NCBI GenBank assembly: GCA_015499995.1
Contig: JADNRV010000028.1
Coordinates: forward strand, 310,001-374,000
Direction: 5' to 3'
DNA from: Flammula alnicola
Taxonomy: Eukaryota; Basidiomycota; Agaricomycetes; Agaricales; Strophariaceae
Length of the DNA: 64,000 nucleotides
Every line of letters begins with the position of its first letter. The stretch's first letter is position 1. Of the stretch, positions 22,600-34,324 are shown in pieces. A program made the position numbers and the translations under genes. The notes below the pieces were generated by a model that saw only the letters and a program-made list of their open reading frames with translations, ran no database searches and was not told where the DNA came from.

Positions 22600-23185
22600 T
22601 AGTGCTTGAAAGTCTGGTTAGGTCCAGTTTTTGGGTACCCAGAGGCTCTAACCGAGACCGAGACTGGTTAGCCTTTGTTCCCAGACCCAAAATAACCTAA
22701 CCTAACCGCAAAAAACTGCAAAAAACTGGTTAGTTGCAGTTAGTAACTGGTTAGGACTGAAAATATTAAAAACCGGTTATAACCGGTAGTAACTGCACAT
22801 TTATGACTTAGTACAATTTATTGTCCTTCATTTAAGCTTCAAATCGACCCTGGGAACGTTAATTTGGTAAAGAAATGACTGAGTTATGATTTTATTACAT
22901 GCTATCTACTCTTTTGACTGATATTTTATGGTTTTAATTGTAACTCAGTCAGTTTTTGACCTAAAATTATGGTCCAGGGCTTGTTTTAACAGGAAAAATG
23001 AGAGCTAAAAATAATCAGTAATAACCGGTTATAACCGGTTACTAACCGGTCCTATAACTGCAAAATAACCAGTTAGTCAATCCTCAGAAACCACTAACCA
23101 CTAACTGCAGTCCGGTTATTTGCAGTTAGAGGTCCGGTTAGGTCTCAGTTATTTTGCAGTTAACTAACCTAACTTCCAAGCACTA
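22600..23185. mobile_element. hAT-like MITE with AACCGGTT motifs
   Basis: 586-bp non-coding element with ends TAGTGCTTGAAAGT and ACTTCCAAGCACTA (inverted, one mismatch). It is flanked by a perfect 8-bp duplication AGTACATC (22592-22599 and 23186-23193). A TAG start and 8-bp duplication fit hAT. Both arms are packed with subterminal words GGTTAGG, TAACTGCA and the palindrome AACCGGTTATAACCGGTT, likely transposase-binding sites. Confidence 0.85.
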
Positions 23186-23389
23186 AGTACATCAATAGTA
23201 ATGTAGAAGGGAAAGAATGTCTATTCAAGAGAACCAAGGCCATAGTAACATGAGTACTACGTGAAGAATGTTTGAGAATATGAGAGAAGATATGAGTGTT
23301 GAAATGAAAATGGGTGGTTATAATATTACCCCCATTCTAGGCAATGACGTCTCGTCATTGAGAGTTCCATCTTTGTCCTGTAGTCAGTC

Positions 23390-24013
23390 TCTGTAGGGTT
23401 CCTCTGTCATGTTCGCAATGCCTTCTGGGTCCATATTGTCCTTGTACCCATCTAATGTGGGTAATGCCCAGCTATTGTAATCTGAATGTGGTTGAAATTG
23501 CTGGCGTCCTGGACAACCTGAGAGATAATGTTGCAGCTGAAATCGTCCACAACTGAAACAGTGATAAGTAGGGCATGAAAGTGCCCAGTGGCCAAGCTGC
23601 CCACAATTATTGCATTCATTTTGTCGGCTTCAGTCGTAGGCAAAGGTTGACATTCTCAGTGGCCCGGTCGAGGTCGAGGTTGATGATGTCAGTGGAGTGG
23701 TCATGGGGAATTGATATGAGAAGGAGGCTTGTCTTCCTCTGGGATAGGTGGGAGGTGGACTATTTCGAGCTGGTTGAGGATGTTGCAGAGTCAGACATTG
23801 GGTTCTTGGGGATGAGGACGCTCCGTCAAGGTGGATGGGGTCATGAATCGAGGACCCAGGGGACTGATGTCTGGTTCTGTGAGTGGTTCGTGGGCGTGAA
23901 GTGGGTGCAAATGTTCTGCTTGCTGATCTAGCCTGGTGTTGGTGGTATTCAGTATGGGTCTCCTGGGTTCTGAGTTTGAGATCGCCTTGCATGAGTGCTT
24001 TTGTGTCCCCCAC
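23390..24013 (-). pseudogene. Gag-like CCHC zinc-knuckle protein relic
   Basis: The frame from 24013 reads a Pro/Ser/Thr/Arg-rich segment (TYPRGRQASFSYQFPMTT) to a TGA at about 23635. It continues in the same frame into a CCHC knuckle CNNCGQLGHWALSC and a second Cys cluster CFSCGRFQLQHYLSGC (near 23620-23530), with a tail ending near 23395. The TGA sits where CGA would be expected, a CpG transition. The arrangement is that of a retrotransposon gag or a related nucleic-acid-binding protein. No protease or RT follows. Confidence 0.6.
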
Positions 24014-24215
24014 GGATTCCTAGTGGAATCTGGCAGAATCCACATGGATTCTGGGTGATTCCGGTGGAATGGGTTTGGCAGGAGGACCAGCCAAAATACC
24101 GGATGTCAGTCCAGTGGAATGGGCACTGGAATGGCCCAGAATCTGGTATGGGCACCAGAATTTGCCGGAACAGAACGCAAAATGGAATGAAAAATGGAAT
24201 CTGGTCACCTGTGTA
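24000..24215. repeat. Fragment of a GGAATC-type element end
   Basis: The sequence gagtgcttttgtgtccccca followed by dense ggaat/attcc words (cggattcctagtggaatctg, ggtggaatgg, cagtggaatgggc) resembles the left end of the elements at 17708 and 34949 (GAGGTCTTTGCTGTGCCCC). No opposite end or duplication was found. It overlaps the start of the gag-like relic. Confidence 0.5.
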
Positions 24216-25158
24216 ATGATTTATTATATATTTATGGTATAATCAATGTATTAAGTAATTAATTAATTATTTTCTATTAATTACACAAATTGATGGATTC
24301 CGAACAGGCCAGAGAGTGCACGTTGAGAGACTCGCTACGCGCTCAGCGACCTAAACCACACACACAACTGCAGAGCGAGATCCTAACTAGGTCGAGCGAC
24401 GCTCTACTAGCTTCAGAAATATGTAGTGTGCTGTACTCCATGGTGTTTGTTTTGTTTAGCTAGCTGACTTGTAGACAGCGCCTCATGGTTCGTTTAAAGT
24501 GGGTATGAGGGATTATTCAAATACACGTTTTATTGTAGTTTCAAGCCTCGTTTTATCACAGGGATGAACGGTTTTATTGATTTTATGGTTTTTATTTGAG
24601 AGGAACTCTCTAGGATGCTGCTAGCTCGAATTTCGAAGCCACTAGCTGCTCTGAAGCTTTGGGAACTGGTCTGAAACTAAGGCCGCACTGTGCGCTACCT
24701 TCTGAACAATCTGCTAGCCCACTGTGGACTCTGTTTCTGACTCTCTAGGCGCTCTCTTGGCCTCTAAGCACACTCTGGCTTCTAAATTCTTGGACCTTGT
24801 CCTCAAGAACTTTTCTCTTTATTTAACTAAGCCTTCTCTGGCTTCAAACAAACTCTATGAAGTCAAACTGATCCTTTATTTGTCTTCTTTCTTACTAGAC
24901 ACTGCGTCTTAGCTCGAAATAAAACAGGGAAGAGATTGCTTAAGGTAACTAGCTACAAAAGTACATCTTTTATACTACAGCTATGTGTGGTTCTGGTATG
25001 CGAATAAAATAGAGTAAAACATTCTTATCTCATGTAAATAATGCCTGCAGGCAATGGGTATAGGGTTGGGTATTCCAGGTGACCAGATAGCGGTCAAGGA
25101 TTTGGAAATTCATCCCATTTTAGCGCGCTAGGATGCTCCTGACTTCTGCGTACCATGC
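24216..25158. other. No gene seen
   Basis: Begins with an AT-rich tract (24220-24290). The rest is non-coding, with short open stretches only. It may be the unshared left part of the R1 copy that follows. Confidence 0.4.
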
Positions 25159-25159
25159 G

Positions 25160-25785
25160 CATCATGCGTGCGTCTCGGCTAGCGGTGCCGCTTTATTCCG
25201 GATCTGTGGCCATCATTGATGCCGGTTCCTTCTTTCCTTTCTTGTCCTATTACCACTTTTGGTAGTCCCCCGGGTAGAGGGTAGAGCGTGCGTCTAACTA
25301 ACGCGTCCGCATCCCGTGCATTTCTCAGTAAGTCACAAGATACGCTCACTAGTAGTCGACGCATTCGCGTCTAGCTTTCACTAGCTGTGTCTCGCGCTCC
25401 TAGTTGTAGTATTCTGTAGCTAGCTATTCAGCAATACATTGATTGTACTGAATTCACCGCGCACTATTTCCAAAGCATCCAGAAGTCTTTTAATTTATTC
25501 CCCATGGTGTGTTTATGCCTCGCTAGTCATTTATGACTTATGTGTTCTATATTTCACTGCCTGATAACTTTTAACTGTCTCCCGGCTTATCATACGGACT
25601 CAGCTAGCTCTGAACCGCGTCTGATTACCATTGTCACAGGTTATATGACAACTAGTAGTCACATAGCTAGGCCTTAGACTACTAACTTGGGTGCGTTATA
25701 GTCTCTCTGTCTCGGTTATATTCCATAGGTAAAAGATGATATATTGCGAAATTCACGCGTGGCCAGTTTGCGGCCCTATCAATGT
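25160..25785. repeat. Dispersed repeat R1, CpG-rich copy
   Basis: Partner of 14345-14966. It retains CpG sites (gcgtgcgtctcggctagcgg) that are TpG/CpA in the other copy, so it is the younger or less methylated one. Confidence 0.85.
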
Positions 25786-26138
25786 GACATTGGCAAACCG
25801 GCAACCCATTGCCGCATGCTGGTGACGCAGCTCCAATGTTGCCACGTCACCACTTTCTTTCCTCCCACCACCATCCCCACCGTCCCTCCCTGTGGACCAC
25901 CCACTGCTCCATGGCCACGACAAATGCACAGCCATGGCAACAATGATGACGACGACGATGACAACCAGCCCAGCATGCAATGATGACACTGTGCATATGC
26001 GAAACTGAGCCACAAGGGCGACATGATGCTGCAGCGTGTGAGGGAATATATGCCACAGGGAGTGTTGGATACAAAGGGGGGACCCAGGAGGCCCACATGG
26101 TACATCGTAAACAATGACCATGCAATGACCACTAACCC
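25786..26138. repeat. Repeat B, copy 1 (continues at 27226-27250)
   Basis: Shares ggcaaaccggc, gttgccacgtcaccac, gggggacccagg, aggcccacatggtac and the taaccc end with 39050-39480 and partly with 39800-39930. It is interrupted by the element at 26139, and the match resumes for a few tens of bases after 27225 (ctaacccccacc...gcagacg). A weak reverse-strand match to gttgccacgtcaccc lies at about 53090. Confidence 0.75.
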
Positions 26139-27225
26139 CAGTACTTTACCCTCCTCCACCTATTCCTGGTGGACTCCATGGACTCTGCATAAAATTGGTG
26201 GAGTCCATATGGACTCCGGATGGACTCCATATGGAATCAGAAAAAAACTGTACGACTCCACATAAAGTCTGGTGGAGTCTACATGGAGTCCACCTGGAGT
26301 CAGGTGGAATCCACATGGACCCCATATAAACTCCGGATGGACTCCATATGGAGTCCACAAATGACGCAACTTCAACTGGTGGACTTGGACAAAATTCAGA
26401 AAAAAAATATCACCAAAAAGTTTGCATTCAACAGTAATTGAACCCAGAGCTACCAATAAGCTATCAGAACAAACCATTTAACCACTACACCAGAGAACCT
26501 TGTCTAACCAAGCAAAAAAAGTGCCTTATATACCACCTTTTCTGTAATATATCTATCTATTTTGTGACATTAGTCACAAGATTCAGGGTCAAATGAGGTA
26601 CCATCAGATTCAGAAATTTAAGGAGATCCTAGATACACATGCCTCAGGTTATGTCAGCATGATATATTGCTTTATTTGGCTGGTTCCACATACCGTGGGA
26701 ACTTTTTGCCAAAAAAGGTAGTTGCTTCCAAAACCCTGAATATGCAAAAATCCTATTAATAGATGCTTCGGTTGGTGAGAAAAACACAAAATACTTGACC
26801 GAACGCGAGTCTTTTGAAATTTGCACCTGCCAAATATGGAATTTCTTGATTATAAATAGGTTCCACTGTGTCACTTTGATGTCACTTTATGTAATAGTAT
26901 GTAATTTTCACATTGTTGCTAAAAATAACTGGTGTTTCCACAAAAGGAAATCACGAGACTCCTGTTGGACCACCTGGACTCCTGTTGGACTCCACCTGAA
27001 CTCCTGGCACTCCTGTTCCACTATAAAACCAGTGGACTCCAGGGACTCCCTATGGACTCTCCGGAGTTTGTCAGGACTCCATCTGGACTCCTGGTGGAGT
27101 CCAGCATAAAATTTGGCAGGGCTGTCAGGCAAAAAAAAGCACACATGGACTCCACATGGACTACTCCACTCCGCCGGAGTCCATCCGGAGTCCACCAGGA
27201 ATAGGTGAGGGAGGGTAAAGACCTC
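26139..27225 (-). mobile_element. Non-autonomous DNA element, GAGGTC-tip family, TGGACTCC subtype
   Basis: 1087 bp starting CAGTACTTTACCCTCCTCC and ending GGGAGGGTAAAGACCTC, flanked by a perfect 8-bp duplication ACTAACCC (26131-26138, 27226-27233). In reverse orientation the tips match those of the 6.3-kb coding element at 47371, including TTTACCCTCC and ATTCCTGGTGGACTCC. Both ends are dense in TGGACTCC/GGAGTCCA words. The non-coding core includes a tRNA-like module and a block shared with the 17708 element (GGTACCATCAGATT on this strand). It is probably mobilised by the product of a 47371-like element. Confidence 0.92.
26410..26500 (-). ncRNA. tRNA-like pol III module inside the element
   Basis: On the minus strand an A-box-like TGGTGTAGTGG (26482-26493) and a B-box-like GGGTTCAATTA (26435-26445) are about 40 bp apart, followed by TTTTT (26419-26415), a pol III terminator. 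The intervening bases do not give me a confident cloverleaf, so this is tRNA-like rather than a tRNA gene. Confidence 0.5.
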
Positions 27226-27296
27226 ACTAACCCCCACCACCTCCCTCGCAGCAGACGAGGCAACCTTGCACTCTGATTCCTGATCAACCCCGATCA

Positions 27297-28320
27297 GTGA
27301 CTCCAGTTATCCACAATGACAGTGAGGTGCCCTACAGTGAAGAAGGCAGTCCTGGTGATGAAGACGAGGACATGTATGGGGAGGAAGCCTCCCCGGCAGG
27401 TCCTTCTACCCGCGATAGCACCACTGCACCTCCGGAAACAGACGATGAGGTGATGCATCAACTTTCTGAGTCTCTCCAGATGGCATCATCCTGGTTTCAC
27501 CGCTCCGGTGGTGAGGCCTTGGATAGTGCTGAGTCGGAGGTCTCTCGACCTCTCGCATCATCCATCATTGGGTTTATCTCAGTGGTGTACACATCTTCAT
27601 GGTGGGAAGCCACTACACTCAACGTGGATGGTAATCGCACCATCCACAAGCTTGCTTCTATGGTTGTGGCCTCGGTCTCCCCTCATGAGGAGATGATTCA
27701 TGCCTCCATGGCCTCCATCCTCCCTGGTGCTTCCAGGTCGGGTCCTATGGACACTGACATGGACACTGGGATGTTATCTGCGACCTCCGCCTCCATGACT
27801 AGGAAGCCAACTGGGAAGGCTAGGGCACCAGCGTTCACAGTGCCATCTGGTGCCCTTGCCCCCCATCAGCCTCACAAGAGGCCGGCAGATTCCTACTTGA
27901 GGCCTCCGCCTCCTCTTCCTCTGCAGCCAGCTGGTTGGAAGAGCAGTCATCTCAGCTATGCTGAGATGGCTGCCGCCAACCCATTGTCCCAGAGGGACCA
28001 CGCCATGGGCTCTAGTGCCTTTGGTGGTGGCCCTCCTCGATATGCACCTGTGCCTCGGGTTCCTGCCATGCAGGCGGAACTCTCTGGCAACAAATGATTC
28101 CTTTCAAATCCGACGGGGCCGCTGCCTGCTAAGAAGCAGAAGGCTGCCCCATTATTCACCTCATCTGGACCTACTTGCAAACAGACTTCGAGATGCAGCC
28201 ATGTCTGCCTCTCGGACATATGAGGGTATATCCCTCACTACCTCTGGTGTGGCCAATGAGGCCGACCTCAACATCATTTGTGGATTTGTCCATGCTATCA
28301 CTCCCACTTCCAACACCCTT
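27297..28320 (+). pseudogene. LINE B ORF1 (gag-like), N-terminal part
   Basis: Begins MTPVIHNDSEVPYSEEGSPG, is Pro/Ser/Thr-rich and contains AAANPLSQRD as in LINE A ORF1. The frame stops at 28097 and sense continues in another frame (ASRTYEGISLTTSG, NIICGFVHAITPTSN) to the LINE A insertion at 28321. It would encode the RNA-binding ORF1 protein but is frameshifted and interrupted. Confidence 0.75.
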
Positions 28321-28357
28321 CATCTCCTCCTTATTCGGTAACCACTTCGTGCGACCA

Positions 28358-30452
28358 TGGGAAACAACTTCAGCAACACCAACATCGTCCCCCACAGCTC
28401 CTCCTCATTGAGCACTCCTGAGCGCTACTTTACCAATTGACAGATAAACATTCAATGCCCCCAAGTCCAGTTCTGGTGGCGATCTGCCCAGCAGATCTCA
28501 CGCATCAGAGAGATTGCCTGCTTTTGTGCCTAGGCGCACCCCTGCAGTTGACTCGTCATCTACTTCAGCGGCAGCAGCCTCTACCCCTGCATCTCCCTCT
28601 CCCCAGAGGCAGACGTACTCATCTACAGTCCCTCAGCATCAGCGGGACAGAACCCCAGTCAGCGAGCGTGAATGCACTCCTGTCTTTACCCCATCGGGCC
28701 TGCCACCTCAGCAGGATCCATCTCACTACCTGAGGGATGAGGATGTCATGCTCGACTATGAGCAGACTCCTCCTCCTTCTTCTCAATCAACAGCAGGTCT
28801 TGCCCTGGAGGGAGATCTCACATTTGCCATCAATGATTTGGCCTGGAGTGCGAGGGCGATCACCGCATGGATGAGGGGAATCCCTGATTCATCTGACAAT
28901 GCCCCCACATGTCCTGCAACTGAACTCACTGCTGCGATTGCCTCTGTGGTGTCCACAGCTGAATCTACCGGATGGACCGATATCACCGTGTCTGTTGTCG
29001 GCGATGAAGCCCTTTCTCTGGGATACGTTCTCAGCAAAACCATCAAGGTCCCAGATGACACTGTCATGCAGCCCAACACCATCCCCTCCAGCGATGTGGA
29101 GTCCTCTGCCATGGAGACAGACACCACCACCCAGCCCCCCCCTCCTAGGTCGGATAAGGGGAAGGGCAGAGCACCCATGAGCAAGGTGGGACCAGCCTCG
29201 TTGCAGCCTTCAGCTGCACCGAGGCAGGCCCCTCCTGCTCCCCCGTCAGTCTCGCAAGAGGCTGGTGGATTCATACTTGAGGCCCCCGCCTCCTGTTCCC
29301 CCTTGACCTCAGAGTTGGAAAGCTGGTGTTCCTTGGAGTGTTGGTCCCCGTAAGCGCATGTTTGCTGAGCTTGCAGCGGCCAACCCATTGTCGCAACAAG
29401 ATCCTGCTGCAGGCCCTAGTGCCCTCAGCAGGTATCCACCTCCACCTCGCGTGCCAGCCATGCAGGCCGCCTTCGATGAGAGGGTCTCTGCTGCCAAGAG
29501 GCAGAAGAGGCGCCCCTCCTTTACCACTGCTGGCCTCTCCTGCAAGCAGATTCTCCTCGCGTTCAGCAGCCCGTACACAAGGCTGCATGACACGAAACTC
29601 GTTGACCTGGTTCACAAGATTGACAAAGCCTTCCACGATGTGGGCAGCGCCAACCGGGTGTTGTCTGCATCGCACGCATATGATGGCATTTTCCTTGCCA
29701 CCTCCGGTGTCTCCACCCAGGGTGATCTTGAGATTGCTTGTGGGTGGATCCACCGCATCCTTCCTGAATCTGACACTGTCAAGGTGTCAGTCAGCCTTCC
29801 AGCATCCACGTCATACAGTCAGGTTCTCGACTTACCTGCTTATTGCAATTTTGCCAGTAAGACCCTCACCACAGGTGCCGAAGTGAAGATGGCGATTCTT
29901 GCCTCTCCACTTTCCATCCATGCACCGTTCAAATCTGAGCCTCAGATTATGCGCAACTCCAAGAAGAGCACCACTTGTGTGGCGTTCATCAACATCTGGG
30001 ACTCTCAGTCAGGAGCCTGCACGAAGGCCCTCATTGGAAAGACCTTCATGTTCTGTGGCAGGGCAGTGTGCATTCTGTCTGTGCATGCCAACTCTGGCAT
30101 CTCTCTTTGCACTAGGTGCTGGAGGTGGGGCCACCCATCTAACATATGCAGGGCTCCTCAGCCCCGCTGCGCTCATTGCGCTGGGCCGCACGAGGAGGAG
30201 GTACATCATATTGCCTCCTCGTGCTGCAAGGGAAATCCCAAGGCAATTCCGCCAGTACCACCCACCCCGACTGGTATGGACTGCCCCCATGCCCCGCGTT
30301 GCCCTAACTGCAAGGGCGCGCATAAACCTTATGACAGGAAATGTCATTTCTGGAACAACCGGTACGATCATGAATGGATCGATGCCAAATATGCCCAGGT
30401 ACGTGAATATTGGATTCAACATCATGCACTCCACTCACAGAATGTAGCTTAA
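28358..30452 (+). pseudogene. LINE A ORF1, gag-like with three zinc knuckles
   Basis: A candidate start at 28358 (MGNNFSNTNIVPHSSSSLST) is followed by a frameshift near 28440, an open stretch 28514-29353 (Ser/Pro/Thr-rich) and a further frameshift near 29345 into 29358-30452. The last part holds a conserved core (KLVDLVHKIDKAFHDVGSAN, VKMAILASPLSIHAPFKSEP) and three Cys-rich knuckles: CTRCWRWGHPSNIC, CAHCAGPHEEEVHHIASSC and CPNCKGAHKPYDRKC. It would coat LINE RNA. The stop TAA at 30450-30452 overlaps the ORF2 ATG. Confidence 0.85.
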
Positions 30453-33400
30453 TGCAGGCACAAATGCTTGATGAGATACGGGTGTTGAGCTGGAATGTGG
30501 CGAGGGATAGGACATCCCTCGATGTAATTCTTAGTACATGCTTGAATATATATGATGTGCTATTCATCCAAGAGCCTCCCTGGAGGCATATAAGAACTGC
30601 CCCGTCTGCGAAGAGCAGAAAGAGTGAAGATGTAGTCGGCGCGCCCAACCACCCAGATTGGCTGGCTATGGTGCACCCCACCACTCCTGACGAGCGACCT
30701 CAGGTCATGACCTATGTTTCAACTAGGCTGGCCCGGTATCGCCCGGCTCAATGACGGGATATTATTGATCATCCCAACATCATGGTTCTCTCTCTCTCAT
30801 CGGGTGAGAGTTCCTTCTACCTTCTGAATGTCTACTCAGACTCTGATCATGGGGCCATCAACTGGCTCAAGGATCACGATCGAGATCTTCCCAAGTGTCA
30901 TTTGATGATGGGAGACTTTAATGCACACTCCCCAGAGTGGGACCCCAGTTCCTCTCGGAAAGGGTGTGCTCTCTCACTGCAGCAATCTGTGGCTATCCTT
31001 GGGCTCGAGCTTGCCACCTTTGGCAATCCTGGGCCCACACACATACCAAGAGATCACACCAAATGCAGCACAGTGATAGATCTGGCCTTTGTTCCCCCCG
31101 ATCAGGTGGTGAATAGATGTACAGTCTGCTGCCTGGACATCCAGCTTAAGTCAGATCACATTCCAATTTATACTACACTGGACATCCTTCCCGCCCCTGA
31201 CGGGGCAGTTCGGATGTCTCTTCCTACAGAGTCTGTTCAGGCCTTTGTTAACTCTATCACTTTGGGACTTGCAGCTATAGATCCAAGGACCCCGATGAAC
31301 ACCGAGGATCAGATTGAGACTGTGGCTCAAGAAGTGGCGCAGATTTTCTTGGATGCATGGGTTTCCCATGCCAAAGAGACCTCTATTAATAAGTGTTTGA
31401 AGCCCTGGTGGTCCCAGGAATGCTTTGACGCTCTCCTCAATTTTCGGAGGGATCGCTCTCCTGAGAATTGGAAATCTTTCCAGGTGATAGTTCAGGAAAC
31501 GAAGCACGTCTTCTTCAATGATCGCATCACAGAGATTGCATCTGTTAACAAGCAGCTGTGGGACCTTATGAATTGGGTCCAACAATGGAAGCTACCCCCC
31601 AGCGAGGCCATCCAGTACCATGGAGAGCCCTGCAATGATCTACCTGCCCTGTGGGATGCCCTGCATGGCACGTACAATTCAGCATCAGACAGAACATACG
31701 ATGCTGCTCTGTTGGAGTCTATCTCCACATTGCCCGTGTGGTAATGGGCTCCTTTCTCCCCACTGGAACTCATGGAGGCTCTCTCTGCATGTTCTGGTCT
31801 ATCTTCTCCAGGTCCGGATCATGTCAATTGGTCCCACCTGAAGGGGATTGTACGTCGGGACCCTCACTCAGTTGAGGTCCTGATCTCGGTCGCCAATGCC
31901 TGCATGTGTGTGGGGTATTGGCCGTCTCCCTTCAAGGAGTCCATGTTAGTTATAATTCCCAAACCTGGCAAGCCCTCTTACTCTACCCCCAAGGCATTCA
32001 GGCCTATAGTGCTTCTGAACACTGTGGGTAAATTAATCGAGAAGATGATCTCGAACCGCATTCAGTTCGATGCTGTTGGACTGGATATATTTCATCCGAA
32101 TCAGGTTGGAGGCATCAGAGGGCACTCCACTGAGGATGCGGGCCTGTTCCTAACTCACTATGTGAGGGCAGGATAGGCTAAGGGGTTGAGGACTAGCGTG
32201 GTCACCTTTGACCTCGCTCAGTTCTTCCCTTCTCTTAATCATGAGGTTCTCGTGATTATTCTCTGAAGGCTTGGCTTCCTATCGTTGGTGGTCAAGTTCT
32301 TTAGTTCGTACCTGGTGGAAAGGAAGATGCAGTATGCATGGAACTCCTTCCTGTCAGATCCTCTCCAGGCTGATGTGGGCGTGGGTCAGGGCTCTGCCTT
32401 GTCTCCGGTCCTGTCAGCTCTTTACTTGGTGCCCATAATGCGTCTCTTCTACAAGAGGTGCCGCGAGATTCATCTCGAGGTTGATCTCTTGTCATATGTG
32501 GATGATGGTATCCTAATTACTCAGGATGCTGGACTCGATCCCAATGTTGTTAAGCTCCGCAAGGCTTACAAGATTATATTTGAACTGTTCACTAAGTTCG
32601 CTCTCGCTCTGAAGCATGCGAAGTCAGAGATTTTTCACTTTGACAACACGGCTTCAGTTTATAATCCTGCCATTGATTTGGGTGAAGAGCCCTACACTGG
32701 AGGCAAATGGCTCAAGCCAAAGCCATTTTGGCGGTATCTTGGGTTTTACTTTGATCGCAAGCTCACTTTTAAGGAGCATGTTCAGTATTATTCCACCAAG
32801 GGTTTCACATCTGTTGTGGCGATGAAGATGCTTGGATCTTCTACCAGGGGGCTGATGCCATTGCAAAAGTGTCTCCTCTATCACACATGTGTTGTCCCCA
32901 TAATTACTTATGGGTATCGCATGTGGTATTTCTGCAAGGCTCACGTCAAGGGCCTTATTGCTCAGCTCACGAATGCCCAGCGTAAGGCTGGTCTTTGGAT
33001 CACAGGGTGCTTTCGCACCTCCTCCTCGCATGGAGTTGAGGCCCTCATGGGTCTCTTGCCCATGCATTTACTTTTGGATAGACTGAATTCCAGGGCGATT
33101 GCCCGGATATCTGTTTTGTCTGACACTCATCTGGTCCGGTCATTTATGGCTGGCCCTCTTCTCAAGACAGCTACTCTGCACAAGCTAGCTATCGAACACA
33201 TGACCGAACAGCACCATTCCAAGGTGCGGGGTGGACTTATAGGGAACGCACTGTTCTACCCCTCTGGCTTGGAGCCTATGGAACCTTTTGCTCTGGAGGC
33301 CAGGCCTGGATATCGTCTCATGGATAGACATGCAAGCCGATTCACATGGATGGCTAAGCCGCATGTTAGCAGGGCTGAAGACCCTGATGCTGCGTGGAAA

Positions 33401-34324
33401 ATTGTACTGGACAAACTCATCGAGAAATGCGATGATGAGCCAGGAACTACATATGCTGGTGTCGACGGCTCGGTCCCCCTGGGGCCCTGGCAGGCCGCCA
33501 ACAGCATTGTTATTAAACAGCAGGGTGCACTGGTTTTAGCCAGATGCCACTCTTCCAGTCGGGCTATTAGCACAGACACTGAGCTCGATGCCATCTCGGT
33601 GGCTGTCTCTGCAATGGTAGCATTTGGAGACGTCACCAGGATAGTTATTTTCACAGATTTGATGCATGCTGCTCATTTATCCATGGATCCCTCCTCACAT
33701 TCTCATCAGGGCTCCTCTCTGGTAGTTTGTCGGACACTTGAACGATGGTTCCAAGGTGGGGGTAACCATAAAGTCGTTTTTGCAGAGTCTCCTTCCGATA
33801 TGGAGTGGGACATACATCAAGAGGCTCATGACCTCATTCTGGGATTTCCTGGGGTGCATGTCACCCCGGATACCCCTTTATCTACTGCTTGGCTCAAGGC
33901 TCGGGCTGATCAGGTTGCGTGGGAGGCTTGGGCGATGGAGGTCGATGAGGTCCCCCATATATTAGGCTCCAACTTTCTGGAGTTAGAGGATCTAAAGAGT
34001 AATCCTCTCCGCCCAACCCCCATTCGCGGAGGGCCGTGGCTTGAAGTGGGTGGCTGCAACTCTCAGTTGTTCGCCCGCATGTGCCATGTTATCACGAATC
34101 ATGCTTCGATCAGCTCGTATTACGAGCGGTTCAAAATCGACGACCTGCTTGCTCTCGAGTGCATGTGTGGGAAATATCCACAGACTCGCGCGCATATCTT
34201 CAAGTGCCCTAAGCTCTTGATGCTACCTCACAGGGCCCCGCACCTGGTGTGGGGTCTTGAGAAATTCTTGTCGGACAATGTTATGGTGTTTGCCTTCAAT
34301 CGGCCTCCAGCCAGAGTCGGATGA
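30452..34324 (+). pseudogene. LINE A ORF2: endonuclease-RT-RNase H, four stops
   Basis: Domains in order are an APE-type endonuclease (VLSWNVARD, FIQEPPW, MMGDFNAHSPEWD, SDHIPIYTTL), a reverse transcriptase (IIPKPGKPSYSTPKAFRPI, TFDLAQFFPSLNH, GVGQGSALSPVLSALYL, YVDDG at about 32500), an RNase H (AGVDGSVPLGPWQ, TELDAISVA, VIFTDLMHAA) and a C-terminal CMCGKYPQTRAHIFKC zinc motif. The catalytic FxD and YVDD are intact. In-frame stops lie at 30752 (TGA, CGA in LINE J), 31742 (TAA), 32174 (TAG, TGG in LINE J) and 32264 (TGA). Otherwise the frame is continuous, so the copy is fairly young. Confidence 0.93.

Noticed and set aside
26410..26500. Genuine tRNA gene
   Set aside because: A and B box words and a T run are present but I could not form a convincing cloverleaf with acceptor and anticodon stems; kept only as tRNA-like.
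28175..28411. A plus-strand ORF running across the LINE B to LINE A junction at 28321
   Set aside because: Chance read-through of an insertion boundary, shown by the TSD at 28306-28320.
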